Of a DNA stretch of 6,315 nt, positions 1 through 5,531 are shown piece after piece. Below the pieces are notes generated by a model. That model saw nothing but the letters and a program-made list of their open reading frames with translations, was not told the DNA's origin and ran no database searches. The stretch lies in assembly GCA_016709385.1 (NCBI GenBank), contig JADJMW010000020.1:1-6315 (forward strand). The letters are read 5' to 3'. A program made the translations under genes and the position numbers. This DNA comes from Candidatus Rubrivivax defluviihabitans (lineage in GTDB: Bacteria > Pseudomonadota > Gammaproteobacteria > Burkholderiales > Burkholderiaceae_C). Each line of letters starts with the position of its first letter. Position 1 is the stretch's first letter.

Positions 1-15
1 GATCAGCAACCAGAC

Positions 16-20
16 GGAGA
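16..20 (+). promoter_or_regulatory. Ribosome binding site of the first small gene
   Basis: GGAGA lies five bases before the ATG at 26. It is a good Shine-Dalgarno match at normal spacing and supports both the start and the reality of this short gene. Confidence 0.7.
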
Positions 21-25
21 ACATC

Positions 26-235
26 ATGCAAGTAACCGCCGCCACCAATACCGCAGAAGGCCAACTGTTCGTCCTGAACAACGGCGATTCCTTGCTGATG
101 AAGAACTCCAGCAACGGCGCATCTTTCCCTGTGTACGTGTTTGCCAATGGCCGCACATATAGCGCGCGTACTGGCCGCTTCTCGGCCACGACCATTGTTC
201 CGGCAATGGTCGCGGTTCGCAGATACCAAGCATGA
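26..235 (+). CDS. Small hypothetical phage protein (69 aa)
   Basis: I do not recognise this protein. It is complete, with a clear ribosome binding site (GGAGA, 16-20) before its ATG. The chain has no signal peptide, membrane segment or cysteine. It looks like a small beta-rich soluble protein: short hydrophobic stretches such as GQLFVLNNGDSLLM and FPVYVFANGRTY alternate with turns rich in Asn and Gly. The C-terminal third is basic (Arg at several positions, no acidic residue). Its stop codon overlaps the ATG of the next small gene as ATGA (232-235), so the two are probably translated together. It sits upstream of the terminase genes, where tailed phages often keep short accessory genes of unknown role. 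Function is left open. Confidence 0.7.
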   Translation: MQVTAATNTAEGQLFVLNNGDSLLMKNSSNGASFPVYVFANGRTYSARTGRFSATTIVPAMVAVRRYQA

Positions 236-372
236 AGCCAACGATCAGACGATGCCGTCGGTTTAACGGCGCGGCATCTGAATGGGGCTGGTCCGTTACT
301 CGCGGATGGTGGACAACTTGGGGCTCTGATGTACGCAGCGCTTGGGCGGCATGGGTAAGGCTGACGACATGA
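232..372 (+). CDS. Tiny Trp-rich hypothetical protein (46 aa)
   Basis: This short frame was found by following the ATGA overlap at the end of the preceding gene. It starts at the ATG of that overlap and ends at a TGA which itself overlaps the ATG of the following gene (369-372). Exact ATGA junctions at both ends are the main evidence that it is translated. The product begins MKPTIRRCRRFNG, is basic, and is very rich in tryptophan: seven Trp between residues 18 and 41 (EWGW, GWWTTW, AWAAW). There is no clear membrane segment, although the Trp-rich half could be amphipathic. There is no independent ribosome binding site, so translation would depend on coupling. No family is recognised. It could still be a chance open frame. 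Confidence 0.5.
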   Translation: MKPTIRRCRRFNGAASEWGWSVTRGWWTTWGSDVRSAWAAWVRLTT

Positions 373-563
373 GCGCGCCAAAAACAAACGCCCAACGCCA
401 AGCCGCACTAAAGGCCCGGCGCAAAGCCGCAGGGCTGGTGCCGGTGACTGTGTGGGTCTATCCTCGAAGTCGTGACGACGTGAAAGCGTTCGCAACGGCA
501 ACGGTCGAAGTGCATGCAGAACTGTCAAGGCAAAAGTTGCAGAATGAACGAATCGGTTCATAA
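369..563 (+). CDS. Small basic protein, possible ribbon-helix-helix-like regulator (64 aa)
   Basis: The open frame extends back to an ATG at 342, but I choose the ATG at 369 because it forms an ATGA overlap with the preceding gene and gives a natural N-terminus, MSAPKTNAQRQAALKARR. A basic helix (residues 5-24, KTNAQRQAALKARRKAAG) leads into a short beta-like segment (VPVTVWVYP) and then a helix (DDVKAFATATVEVHAEL). From memory, this pattern of KxRRKAAG, then VxVWV, then a helix starting with Asp or Glu is common in small phage and plasmid proteins resembling ribbon-helix-helix DNA-binding proteins. That similarity was not tested. Its place just before the terminase genes fits a small regulator or accessory factor. 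Its end overlaps the start of the small-terminase-like gene by 20 bases. Confidence 0.65.
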   Translation: MSAPKTNAQRQAALKARRKAAGLVPVTVWVYPRSRDDVKAFATATVEVHAELSRQKLQNERIGS

Positions 564-854
564 TTCGACCGATATGGCTGAATTAAATTCAGGAGTGAAA
601 AGGTCGCGCGGCAGGCCGAAAGGCGCTAAAAGCCGTTTGCCTGCCAAGAGGCGAAAGAAGTCATAGCCGAAGCCGCAAGCCGGTTAGGTGGTGTGGATCG
701 CTTGATCGCATGGGCGCAGCAAGACCCGTTGAATGAACGGGCATTCTGGGCCAGCATCTATCCAAAGCTGCTGCCGCTCACGGTGAACGCAAACGCGACG
801 ATTACAGTGCAGCGAATCCAGCGACTGATCGTTGACCCGAAGTGCGAGACCTGA
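544..854 (+). pseudogene. Terminase small subunit-like gene, frameshifted as read
   Basis: Read in two frames, this region gives a recognisable small-terminase-like phage protein. The first part (544-648) encodes MNESV...RGRPKGAKSRLPAK. The second part (648-854, shifted by -1) encodes EAKEVIAEAASRLGGVDRL, then IAWAQQDPLNERAFW and IYPKLLPLTV. From memory, proteins with GRPKGA, a helix ending in RLGG, and then WAxxxPxNExxFWxxIYPKLLPL are commonly annotated as small terminase subunits, which recognise phage DNA and recruit the motor. As read, the first frame stops at TAG 664-666 after 40 residues. One extra A in CCAAG at 645-648 would restore a protein of about 103 residues. The gene lies directly before the large terminase and overlaps its GTG start by 13 bases, the usual arrangement. 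The start is uncertain: ATG 544 has no strong ribosome binding site, and ATG 574 or GTG 595 are alternatives. The break may be a sequencing error, a true mutation or, less likely, programmed slippage. Confidence 0.75.
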
Positions 855-2152
855 AGATCGAGACAGCGCGGGCATTCGTTCCGCTACTCCAGCCATCGCG
901 CTACAAAGCCGCACACGGCGGGCGCGGATCAGGCAAGTCTCATTTCTTCGCTGAGAAGCTGATCGAGGATTGCATAGCAGAGCCTGGCGATTCTGGCGGG
1001 CAGGGCATGCGGTCCGTCTGCATCCGAGAGGTGCAGAAAGACCTGGCGCAATCGTCCAAGCTGCTGATCGAAACCAAGCTCAAGGCGCTGGAGCTAGGCG
1101 AGGCGGACGGGTTCAAAGTGTTCCGCGACGTGATTCAGACTCCGGGCGACGGGCTGATGATCTTCAAGGGCATGAACGATTACACGGCCGACAGCATCAA
1201 GTCGCTAGAAGGCTTCAAGCGCGCATGGTGGGAAGAGGCGCAGACCGCGACAAGCCTGAGCCTTGAGCTACTGCGCCCGACGCTGCGGGCCGAGGGCTCT
1301 GAAATATGGTTCTCATGGAACCCGCGGCGGAAGATGGACCCGGTTGATCAGATGTTCCGCGGTGCGCAGGCGCCTACGGGGTCAATCGTCGTCAAAGCGA
1401 ACTGGCGCGATAACCCGTGGTTTACGGGCGTGCTTGAGCAGGAGCGGCTAGATTGCCTGCGAGACAACCCGGAGCAATACGATCACATCTGGGAAGGCGG
1501 GTATATCTCCGTCGTCAGTGGCGCATACTTTGCCAAGCATCTGACGGCGGCGCGGGCAGACGGCCGGATCGGTAGGGTCGCACCTGATCCGCTGATCAAA
1601 ATCAGGCTCTTTGCCGACATTGGAGGCACTGGCGCAAAGTCCGATGCGTTCGCACTCTGGGCGGCGCAGTTCATCGGCAAAGAGATTCGCGTCGTCAACT
1701 ATTACGAAGCGCAGGGCCAGCCGCTTGACGCGCACCTGGCTTGGTGCCGGTCGCAAGGCTACACACCAGACCGGGCGTCATTCTGGCTTCCGCATGACGG
1801 CGCGACAAACGACAAGGTTTATGACGTGTCATTCGAGTCGGCGCTGAAGAAGGCGGAATACGCCGTCACGGTGGTGCCGAATCAGGGCAAGGGCGCGGCT
1901 AAGGCGCGGATTGAGGAAGTGCGCAGGCTATTCCCGGCCATGTGGATTGACGAGGACAAGTGCTCAGGTGGACTGTCGGCACTCGGCTGGTATCACGAAA
2001 AGCGCGACGAAGATAGGAACATCGGGCTTGGGCCGAGCAGCATTGGCGTGCCACCCCCCGGGCGCACGCGGGCCCGGCGGCGGGGGGGGGGGCGCGAGCG
2101 GCCGCGGTCAACAAAGAAGACGATTGACTACAGCACTCGCGGCATCGTATAG
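842..2152 (+). CDS. terL: Phage terminase large subunit (ATPase and nuclease), abnormal C-terminus
   Basis: This is the packaging motor: it hydrolyses ATP to drive DNA through the portal into the head and cuts the concatemer. The start is GTG with no clear ribosome binding site, inside the end of the small-terminase gene. The N-terminal ATPase shows Walker A GGRGSGKS (residues 26-33), a Walker B-like segment RAWWEEA (127-133) with the likely catalytic Glu at 131 or 132, and a coupling motif WFSWNP (156-161). The nuclease domain follows: FADIGGTG supplies Asp259, and WLPHDG supplies Asp319. GLGWYHEK-type sequence (ALGWYHEKRDEDRNIGLGP) continues to residue 398, as in the family. After that, the expected DWxSHxxDAF-type segment, which carries the last nuclease residue, is missing. 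Residues 399-420 are instead Pro/Arg/Gly-rich, coded by nearly pure G/C with 11 consecutive G. The last residues, TIDYSTRGIV, look normal again. The 436-residue length is near the family's usual range. Confidence 0.93.
   Translation: MRDLKIETARAFVPLLQPSRYKAAHGGRGSGKSHFFAEKLIEDCIAEPGDSGGQGMRSVCIREVQKDLAQSSKLLIETKLKALELGEADGFKVFRDVIQTPGDGLMIFKGMNDYTADSIKSLEGFKRAWWEEAQTATSLSLELLRPTLRAEGSEIWFSWNPRRKMDPVDQMFRGAQAPTGSIVVKANWRDNPWFTGVLEQERLDCLRDNPEQYDHIWEGGYISVVSGAYFAKHLTAARADGRIGRVAPDPLIKIRLFADIGGTGAKSDAFALWAAQFIGKEIRVVNYYEAQGQPLDAHLAWCRSQGYTPDRASFWLPHDGATNDKVYDVSFESALKKAEYAVTVVPNQGKGAAKARIEEVRRLFPAMWIDEDKCSGGLSALGWYHEKRDEDRNIGLGPSSIGVPPPGRTRARRRGGGRERPRSTKKTIDYSTRGIV
2036..2107 (+). other. Aberrant G/C-only stretch in the terminase C-terminus
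   Basis: Between 2051 and 2107 only three of 57 bases are A and none is T. The stretch holds a run of six C (2054-2059) and a run of eleven G (2082-2092), and it contains the palindromes CCCGGG, GGGCCC, GCGGCCGC and CCGCGG by virtue of its composition. Nothing else in the window looks like this. It falls where the terminase family normally has its last conserved nuclease motif, and codes for a Pro/Arg/Gly-rich string with no family resemblance. A low-quality or misassembled patch is the simplest reading; a real slippage-prone tract is possible. Confidence 0.7.
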
Positions 2153-2163
2153 ACACACGCAAC

Positions 2164-2167
2164 AGGG
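2164..2167 (+). promoter_or_regulatory. Probable ribosome binding site of the coiled-coil gene
   Basis: AGGG lies nine bases before the ATG at 2177, in the 24-base gap after the terminase stop. It is a modest match, but it is the only candidate and supports this start. Confidence 0.45.
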
Positions 2168-2176
2168 TCGGCTAAT

Positions 2177-2371
2177 ATGGGCATAGTCCGTGAACGGCAG
2201 ATTGAGAAAGCCATTAACGAAGTTGATGCGCTTGTGACGCTGCTGACAGCGGTTAACGTGAGCCTCGCTGCGCTTGAAGAGCGCGTGAAAGCCCTAGAAG
2301 ATGACCATCGACAACGAAGCGCTGCTAGCGGCAATCGAGGCAGGCCGAGAAAACAGCTACGGGACGGATGA
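2177..2371 (+). CDS. Small coiled-coil protein with basic GRPRK tail (64 aa)
   Basis: A short gene between the large terminase and the portal. It starts at ATG 2177 behind a modest ribosome binding site (AGGG, 2164-2167). The N-terminal two thirds form one long charged helix with heptad-like hydrophobic spacing (AINEVDALVTLLTAV, then SLAALEERVKALEDD), predicted to be a coiled coil. The C-terminus is basic and ends in NRGRPRKQLRDG, a GRP-type motif resembling an AT-hook that could touch DNA. Small helical proteins with a GRPRK-like tail are familiar at this position in phage packaging modules, but I cannot name the family or the role. The last 71 bases overlap the portal gene in another frame, more than a typical coupling overlap. 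The true protein could therefore be shorter if an indel lies here, but the tail motif argues that the frame is real. Confidence 0.65.
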   Translation: MGIVRERQIEKAINEVDALVTLLTAVNVSLAALEERVKALEDDHRQRSAASGNRGRPRKQLRDG

Positions 2372-4691
2372 AACATCTGATCTAGGCGCAAAGCGCGCGC
2401 GGGCTATCGAGGCATATCTCGGGCTCAACAACAATCCCGCACCCGAAGGCAGATCGCAGGTCGTTGATCGCAGCGTCTACGAAACAATCTCCACCCTGAT
2501 GCCGTCGCTGGTCCGCATCTTTGCGGGCAGCAGCGATGAAGTCGTGAAGTTCACGCCGGGCGGACCGGATGACGAGTTAGCAGCAGAGCAGACGACGGGA
2601 GTCGTCAGCCACATCGTCACGCAGCAGAATCCGTGGGAGCAGATCGTCGGGGATTGGATCCACGACGCCATGCTGCTTGCCAATGGGTACGCATACGCCT
2701 ATTGGGATTCGTCCGATGCGATGGTGCGCGAGACGTACACCGGGCAATCGGACGATCAGATAGCGCAACTGCTGGCAGATCAAGAGATCAAGGTCGTCCA
2801 GCACTCGCAGCAGCCGGACGTTGAGGCCGACAAAGCCGCGGCGCAGCAATTCCAGCGAGCGCAAGCGCAGTATCAGCAGCAGATCATGCCGCAGTGGCAG
2901 CAGGCGGCTATGCAGGCCGAGCAGCAGGGCCAGCCGGCGCCGCCGCAGCCGCCGCCGCCGCAGCAGCCCAAGCCGCAGTTTCTGCATGACGTGGTGATCG
3001 AGCGGCGCGAGAACGAAGGCAAGGTCTGCATCAGCGTCCTGCCGCCTGAACACTGCTATATCAGCCAGGACACGCCGGACTGGACGCTGCGCCAGGCGCC
3101 ATATTTCGAGTATCGGCAAGAAAAAACGATTGCGGACCTGCGCGCAATGGGTTTGGACGTGGCCGAGGACGTATCGGACGACGAAGACGCGGACGCCGAA
3201 GAAGACGACGCGCGTGATCGGTTCGGAGAGGACAGATTAGGCGACGACGGCAAAGGCGTCATGCGCCGCGTCTGGTGCCGCAGTATCTGGGTGCGTGCCG
3301 ATGCCGAAAACGATGGCGTCAGCCGGCTTTACTACGTGATCGCAGTCGGGCGAACCATCCTCTTTGCCGAGCCTACGGGCCGCATTCCGGTCTCGTCCAT
3401 GACTCCGCAGCCGATGCCGCACCGGCATATCGGCATGAGCATCGCAGAGACGGTGCTCGATATCCAGGACGTGAAAACCGCCGTCAAGCGCGGCGGTCTG
3501 GACAACCTGTATCTAGCCAACTCGCCGCGTTCGCTGATCAGCAGCCGCGTCAGCCTGGACGACATGCTTGATAGCCGCCCGGGTGGCGTGGTTCGCATGC
3601 TGGACGATTCGATGCCAGGCGAGGGGCACATTGTCCCTGTCGTGCATCCGTTCGCTTTTCAGGAAATCATTGGCTCGCTCGAGTATTTCGATCAGGAGCG
3701 GCAGAACCGCAGCGGTGCTAGCCGGTATTTCAGCGGCACGGACGCTGGCGCGATCAACAAGACGGCCAGTGGCACGATGGCGCTGCAGAACATGGCAGCG
3801 ATGCGCGTCGAGCACATCGCGCGAGTCATGGCGCCGGCCGTCGAATACCTGTTTGAGTGCGTGCACGAGTTGATCAGCAAGCACCAGAACAAGCCGCTCA
3901 CGATCAAGCTGCGTGGGCAGTGGGTATCGGTTGACCCGCAAGCCTGGCGCACCAAGCGCGACGTTCGCATCAGCGTGGGCGTTGGCGCTGGCAACAAAGA
4001 GAGCATGCAGCAGCAACTGCTGAACATCTTCGGCGCGCAACTGCAGCTTGCGCCGATGGGGTTGACGAAGCCGCAGCATATCCACGCGACGATGACCGAG
4101 CTATCCAAGCTCGCTGGCTTTGCGAACCCGGCGAAGTTCTGGGGCGAGGCGCAGGAAATCCAGCCGCCGCCGCCACAGCCGAACCCGGATCAGATCAAGG
4201 CGCAGTCTGCGATGCAGATCGAGCAATTCCGGGCGCAGCAGGACGCCATGAAGGCGCAGGCGCAGCAGCAGATCGAGATGCAACGGCTGCAGATGCAGGC
4301 CGAACTGGACCGAAACCGCGAGGAAATGGACGCGCGGCAGAAGACGTTGGAAGCGCAGCAACGGGCCGAGCTAGAGCAGCAGAAAGCTCTGATCGCAGCG
4401 CAGCAGGAGGCGCAGCGCATGGAATTGGAGCGCTACAAGGCGGACCTTGACGCCAGCGTGAAGCTGCAGATCGCCAGCATGGGCAACCAAACGACGCTGG
4501 AAACGGCGCAACCCAAGCAAGACCCGCGCGTCGAGGAAATCGTCAAGACGATGCAGGAACTGAAGGCCGAATACGAATCTCCGGCCGAAATCGTGCGCGG
4601 TCCGGATGGCAAGGCGCAGGGCGTCAAACGCGGCACCAAGGTGCGCAAAATCATGAGAGGGCAAGATGGCAGAGCAATCGGACTCCAATAA
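2301..4691 (+). CDS. Phage portal protein (P22-like head-tail connector)
   Basis: The portal forms the dodecameric ring at the capsid vertex through which the terminase moves DNA and to which the tail attaches. The N-terminus matches what I recall of podoviral, P22-like portals: LLAAIEAGRENSYG, a helix, PAPEGRSQVVDRSVYETI, LMPSLVRIFAGSSDEVVKF, then PGGPDDELAAEQTT. Other familiar blocks are LPPEHCYIS with YFEYRQEKTIADLRAMG, and, near residue 480, SGASRYFSGTDA followed by NKTASGTM. The 796-residue chain is on the long side. It carries two low-complexity insertions: a Gln/Pro-rich one at about 179-227 and a strongly acidic one at about 286-317. The C-terminal part, about 620-720, is a long Gln-rich charged helix, consistent with the coiled barrel of P22-like portals. 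The start is ATG 2301, inside the preceding gene, with only a weak ribosome binding site. The reading frame is intact throughout, unlike several neighbours. Confidence 0.93.
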   Translation: MTIDNEALLAAIEAGRENSYGTDETSDLGAKRARAIEAYLGLNNNPAPEGRSQVVDRSVYETISTLMPSLVRIFAGSSDEVVKFTPGGPDDELAAEQTTGVVSHIVTQQNPWEQIVGDWIHDAMLLANGYAYAYWDSSDAMVRETYTGQSDDQIAQLLADQEIKVVQHSQQPDVEADKAAAQQFQRAQAQYQQQIMPQWQQAAMQAEQQGQPAPPQPPPPQQPKPQFLHDVVIERRENEGKVCISVLPPEHCYISQDTPDWTLRQAPYFEYRQEKTIADLRAMGLDVAEDVSDDEDADAEEDDARDRFGEDRLGDDGKGVMRRVWCRSIWVRADAENDGVSRLYYVIAVGRTILFAEPTGRIPVSSMTPQPMPHRHIGMSIAETVLDIQDVKTAVKRGGLDNLYLANSPRSLISSRVSLDDMLDSRPGGVVRMLDDSMPGEGHIVPVVHPFAFQEIIGSLEYFDQERQNRSGASRYFSGTDAGAINKTASGTMALQNMAAMRVEHIARVMAPAVEYLFECVHELISKHQNKPLTIKLRGQWVSVDPQAWRTKRDVRISVGVGAGNKESMQQQLLNIFGAQLQLAPMGLTKPQHIHATMTELSKLAGFANPAKFWGEAQEIQPPPPQPNPDQIKAQSAMQIEQFRAQQDAMKAQAQQQIEMQRLQMQAELDRNREEMDARQKTLEAQQRAELEQQKALIAAQQEAQRMELERYKADLDASVKLQIASMGNQTTLETAQPKQDPRVEEIVKTMQELKAEYESPAEIVRGPDGKAQGVKRGTKVRKIMRGQDGRAIGLQ
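4655..4661 (+). promoter_or_regulatory. Strong ribosome binding site inside the portal gene's end
   Basis: GAGAGGG lies four bases before the ATG at 4666, inside the last codons of the portal gene. It identifies the start of the following short gene and shows that this gene has its own translation signal. Confidence 0.7.
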
Positions 4692-4818
4692 GGCGGCAGC
4701 GCAGCCTGCTGTGTTGCAAGCCACGATCCATATCACCCGCAAGGCGACCGGGAAAGTCGAGACTTACCAGATCGTCGGCACTCCGGTCAAAGACGAACCG
4801 CAGAAAGAGGCACAGTAA
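4666..4818 (+). CDS. Small hypothetical phage protein (50 aa)
   Basis: This gene is too short for most ORF cut-offs. It has a strong ribosome binding site (4655-4661) and overlaps the portal end by 26 bases. The product starts MAEQSDSNKAAAQPA, then has a likely beta hairpin (VLQATIHITRKATGKVETY, QIVGTPV), and ends in a charged Glu/Lys/Gln tail. There is no signal peptide or membrane segment. Very short phage proteins with a core like TIHITRxxTGKxExYxxxGTP, directly after the portal gene, are familiar to me as unnamed conserved proteins; this was not checked. Its stop TAA is followed immediately by the ATG of the next gene. The position suggests a minor virion or assembly protein, but function is unknown. 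Confidence 0.75.
   Translation: MAEQSDSNKAAAQPAVLQATIHITRKATGKVETYQIVGTPVKDEPQKEAQ
4804..4810 (+). promoter_or_regulatory. Ribosome binding site for the gene at 4819
   Basis: AAAGAGG lies eight bases before the ATG at 4819, within the end of the preceding short gene. It is a good match at normal spacing and fixes this start. Confidence 0.65.
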
Positions 4819-5212
4819 ATGGCAGGCACCACGACACACCCCGAAGCGTTCCGCAACACCGTTGCGGACTTGGTCGATTCGACTTTGAGCACGACGGCGA
4901 AACTGGTTTTTCGTCTATCGGGCACGGCGGCGGCGCCTGGTACGGCAGTCGCCACGTTATCGATGGCAAATCCGGCCTTCGGGTCGGCATCGGCTGGCGT
5001 CATCACGGCCAACACGATCACAAGCGACACGAACGCCACCGGGAACGCTTCGCCAGTGGCAACGGCGACACTGGAAACGGGCGCCGGGACGGTGATCGTG
5101 CACACCACGGTGGCAGCGTCAGGCGATGCGATCAACCTGAGCGGCGGGCTCACCATCGGCGCAGGCGATACGGTGTCGTGTTCTAGCGCTGACTTACGCC
5201 GCGATGCCATGA
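4819..5212 (+). pseudogene. Phage structural-type small protein, frameshifted near its end as read
   Basis: The start is ATG 4819, directly after the previous TAA and behind AAAGAGG. The chain is Ala/Thr/Gly-rich and beta-like: STLSTTAKLVFRLSG, a segment with NPAFGSASAGVITANTI, then ATGNASPVATATLETGAGT and INLSGGLTIGAGDTVSCSS. From memory this is a widespread small phage protein, often encoded near tail genes, whose order is a strand pair, then PAFxxAxxGVxTAN, then ATGxA, and an end like GAxVxVSSLTYxAxP. As read, the frame leaves that pattern after residue 123. Removing one base near 5188 gives SSLTYAAMP and a TGA at 5210-5212, for a protein of about 130 residues. That TGA overlaps the ATG of the next gene as ATGA, which strongly supports this as the true end. 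As read, the frame instead runs on to 5526 into the next gene. Role: probably a minor virion protein. Confidence 0.75.
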
Positions 5213-5526
5213 CCACCAAAACCATCACCCGCCCACTGTCGCACTGGCTGCCAGACATCGCCACGCGCGACGAGGTGCCGATTAACTGGCTCGCGTCGCT
5301 GTCTACGCGCATCAAAGCCGAAATCCCTGACGACGAGGAATCCGCCGCCGTCATTCGCGGCCTGGGCGCCTGCACCGTCTCCTGGCCGCACACGCTGACT
5401 CCGAAACCGAGCAACTGCAGGCCACGATTGCCGAGATGCAGGCCATCGCGGCGCAGATCAAAGCCATGCTGCCCATCGAAGGCGGAGTCTCGCCGGCCGT
5501 GGCCGACAAACTGCGCGAGTTGTTGA
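4819..5526 (+). CDS. As-read 235-aa open frame: apparent fusion of two frameshifted genes
   Basis: Taken literally, one frame runs from ATG 4819 to TGA 5524-5526, and an automatic caller would report this as one hypothetical protein. Three pieces can be seen: residues 1-123 are the structural-type protein; residues 131 to about 184 (from MTTKTITRPLSHWLPD) are the start of the next gene in its proper frame; and the last 50 or so are Arg/Pro/Cys/Ser-rich (RPRLPRCRPSRRRSKPCC), the look of a frame that is not normally translated, while a good coiled coil is coded in the overlapping frame. I think this fused protein does not exist and that 4819-5212 and 5209-5531 are the real units. The entry is kept because the sequence as given supports the open frame. 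Confidence 0.4.
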   Translation: MAGTTTHPEAFRNTVADLVDSTLSTTAKLVFRLSGTAAAPGTAVATLSMANPAFGSASAGVITANTITSDTNATGNASPVATATLETGAGTVIVHTTVAASGDAINLSGGLTIGAGDTVSCSSADLRRDAMTTKTITRPLSHWLPDIATRDEVPINWLASLSTRIKAEIPDDEESAAVIRGLGACTVSWPHTLTPKPSNCRPRLPRCRPSRRRSKPCCPSKAESRRPWPTNCASC

Positions 5527-5531
5527 AATGA
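5209..5531 (+). pseudogene. Small coiled-coil phage protein, frameshifted in the middle as read
   Basis: The start is the ATG of an ATGA overlap at 5209-5212. The first part encodes MTTKTITRPLSHWLPD, VPINWLASLSTRIKAEIP and DDEESAAVIRGLGA, with normal amino acid composition. From about 5370 the good reading is in the -1 frame: LHRLLAAHADSETEQLQ, TIAEMQAIAAQIKAMLP, then GGVSPAVADKLRELLK and TGA at 5529-5531. This second half is a classic amphipathic coiled coil, and its stop overlaps the next ATG as ATGA (5528-5531). Adding one base in GGCGCCTG (5365-5372) joins both halves into a protein of about 107 residues reading GLGALHRLLAAHAD. I do not recognise the family. A short protein with a helical C-terminus between structural genes could be a minor virion or assembly protein, but this is inference. 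As read, the first half continues into the Arg/Pro-rich end of the 235-residue frame. Confidence 0.65.

Noticed and set aside
1..25. Upstream promoter or end of another gene before the first small gene
   Set aside because: Only 25 bases are present. Nothing beyond the ribosome binding site can be supported.
648..660. Programmed -1 frameshifting to make the small terminase
   Set aside because: There is no classical slippery heptamer and no clear stem-loop. A missing base gives a better fit to the family, and other genes in the window show similar breaks. Kept only as an alternative.
2054..2107. Cluster of rare-cutter palindromes (CCCGGG, GGGCCC, GCGGCCGC, CCGCGG) suggesting a cloning site or vector scar
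   Set aside because: The patch is almost pure G/C, so such palindromes are expected from its composition. No vector sequence flanks it, and the terminase frame resumes normally.
2577..3119. Long open frame on the - strand (180 codons) and similar ones at 3513-4085 and 4764-5537
   Set aside because: They lie opposite conserved + strand genes. The product is Leu/Arg-rich, as expected from the complement of Gln/Ala/Asp-rich GC-biased codons, and there is no recognisable domain.
4692..4818. Untranslated gap after the portal gene
   Set aside because: It is filled by a 50-residue gene with a strong ribosome binding site, so it is not intergenic.
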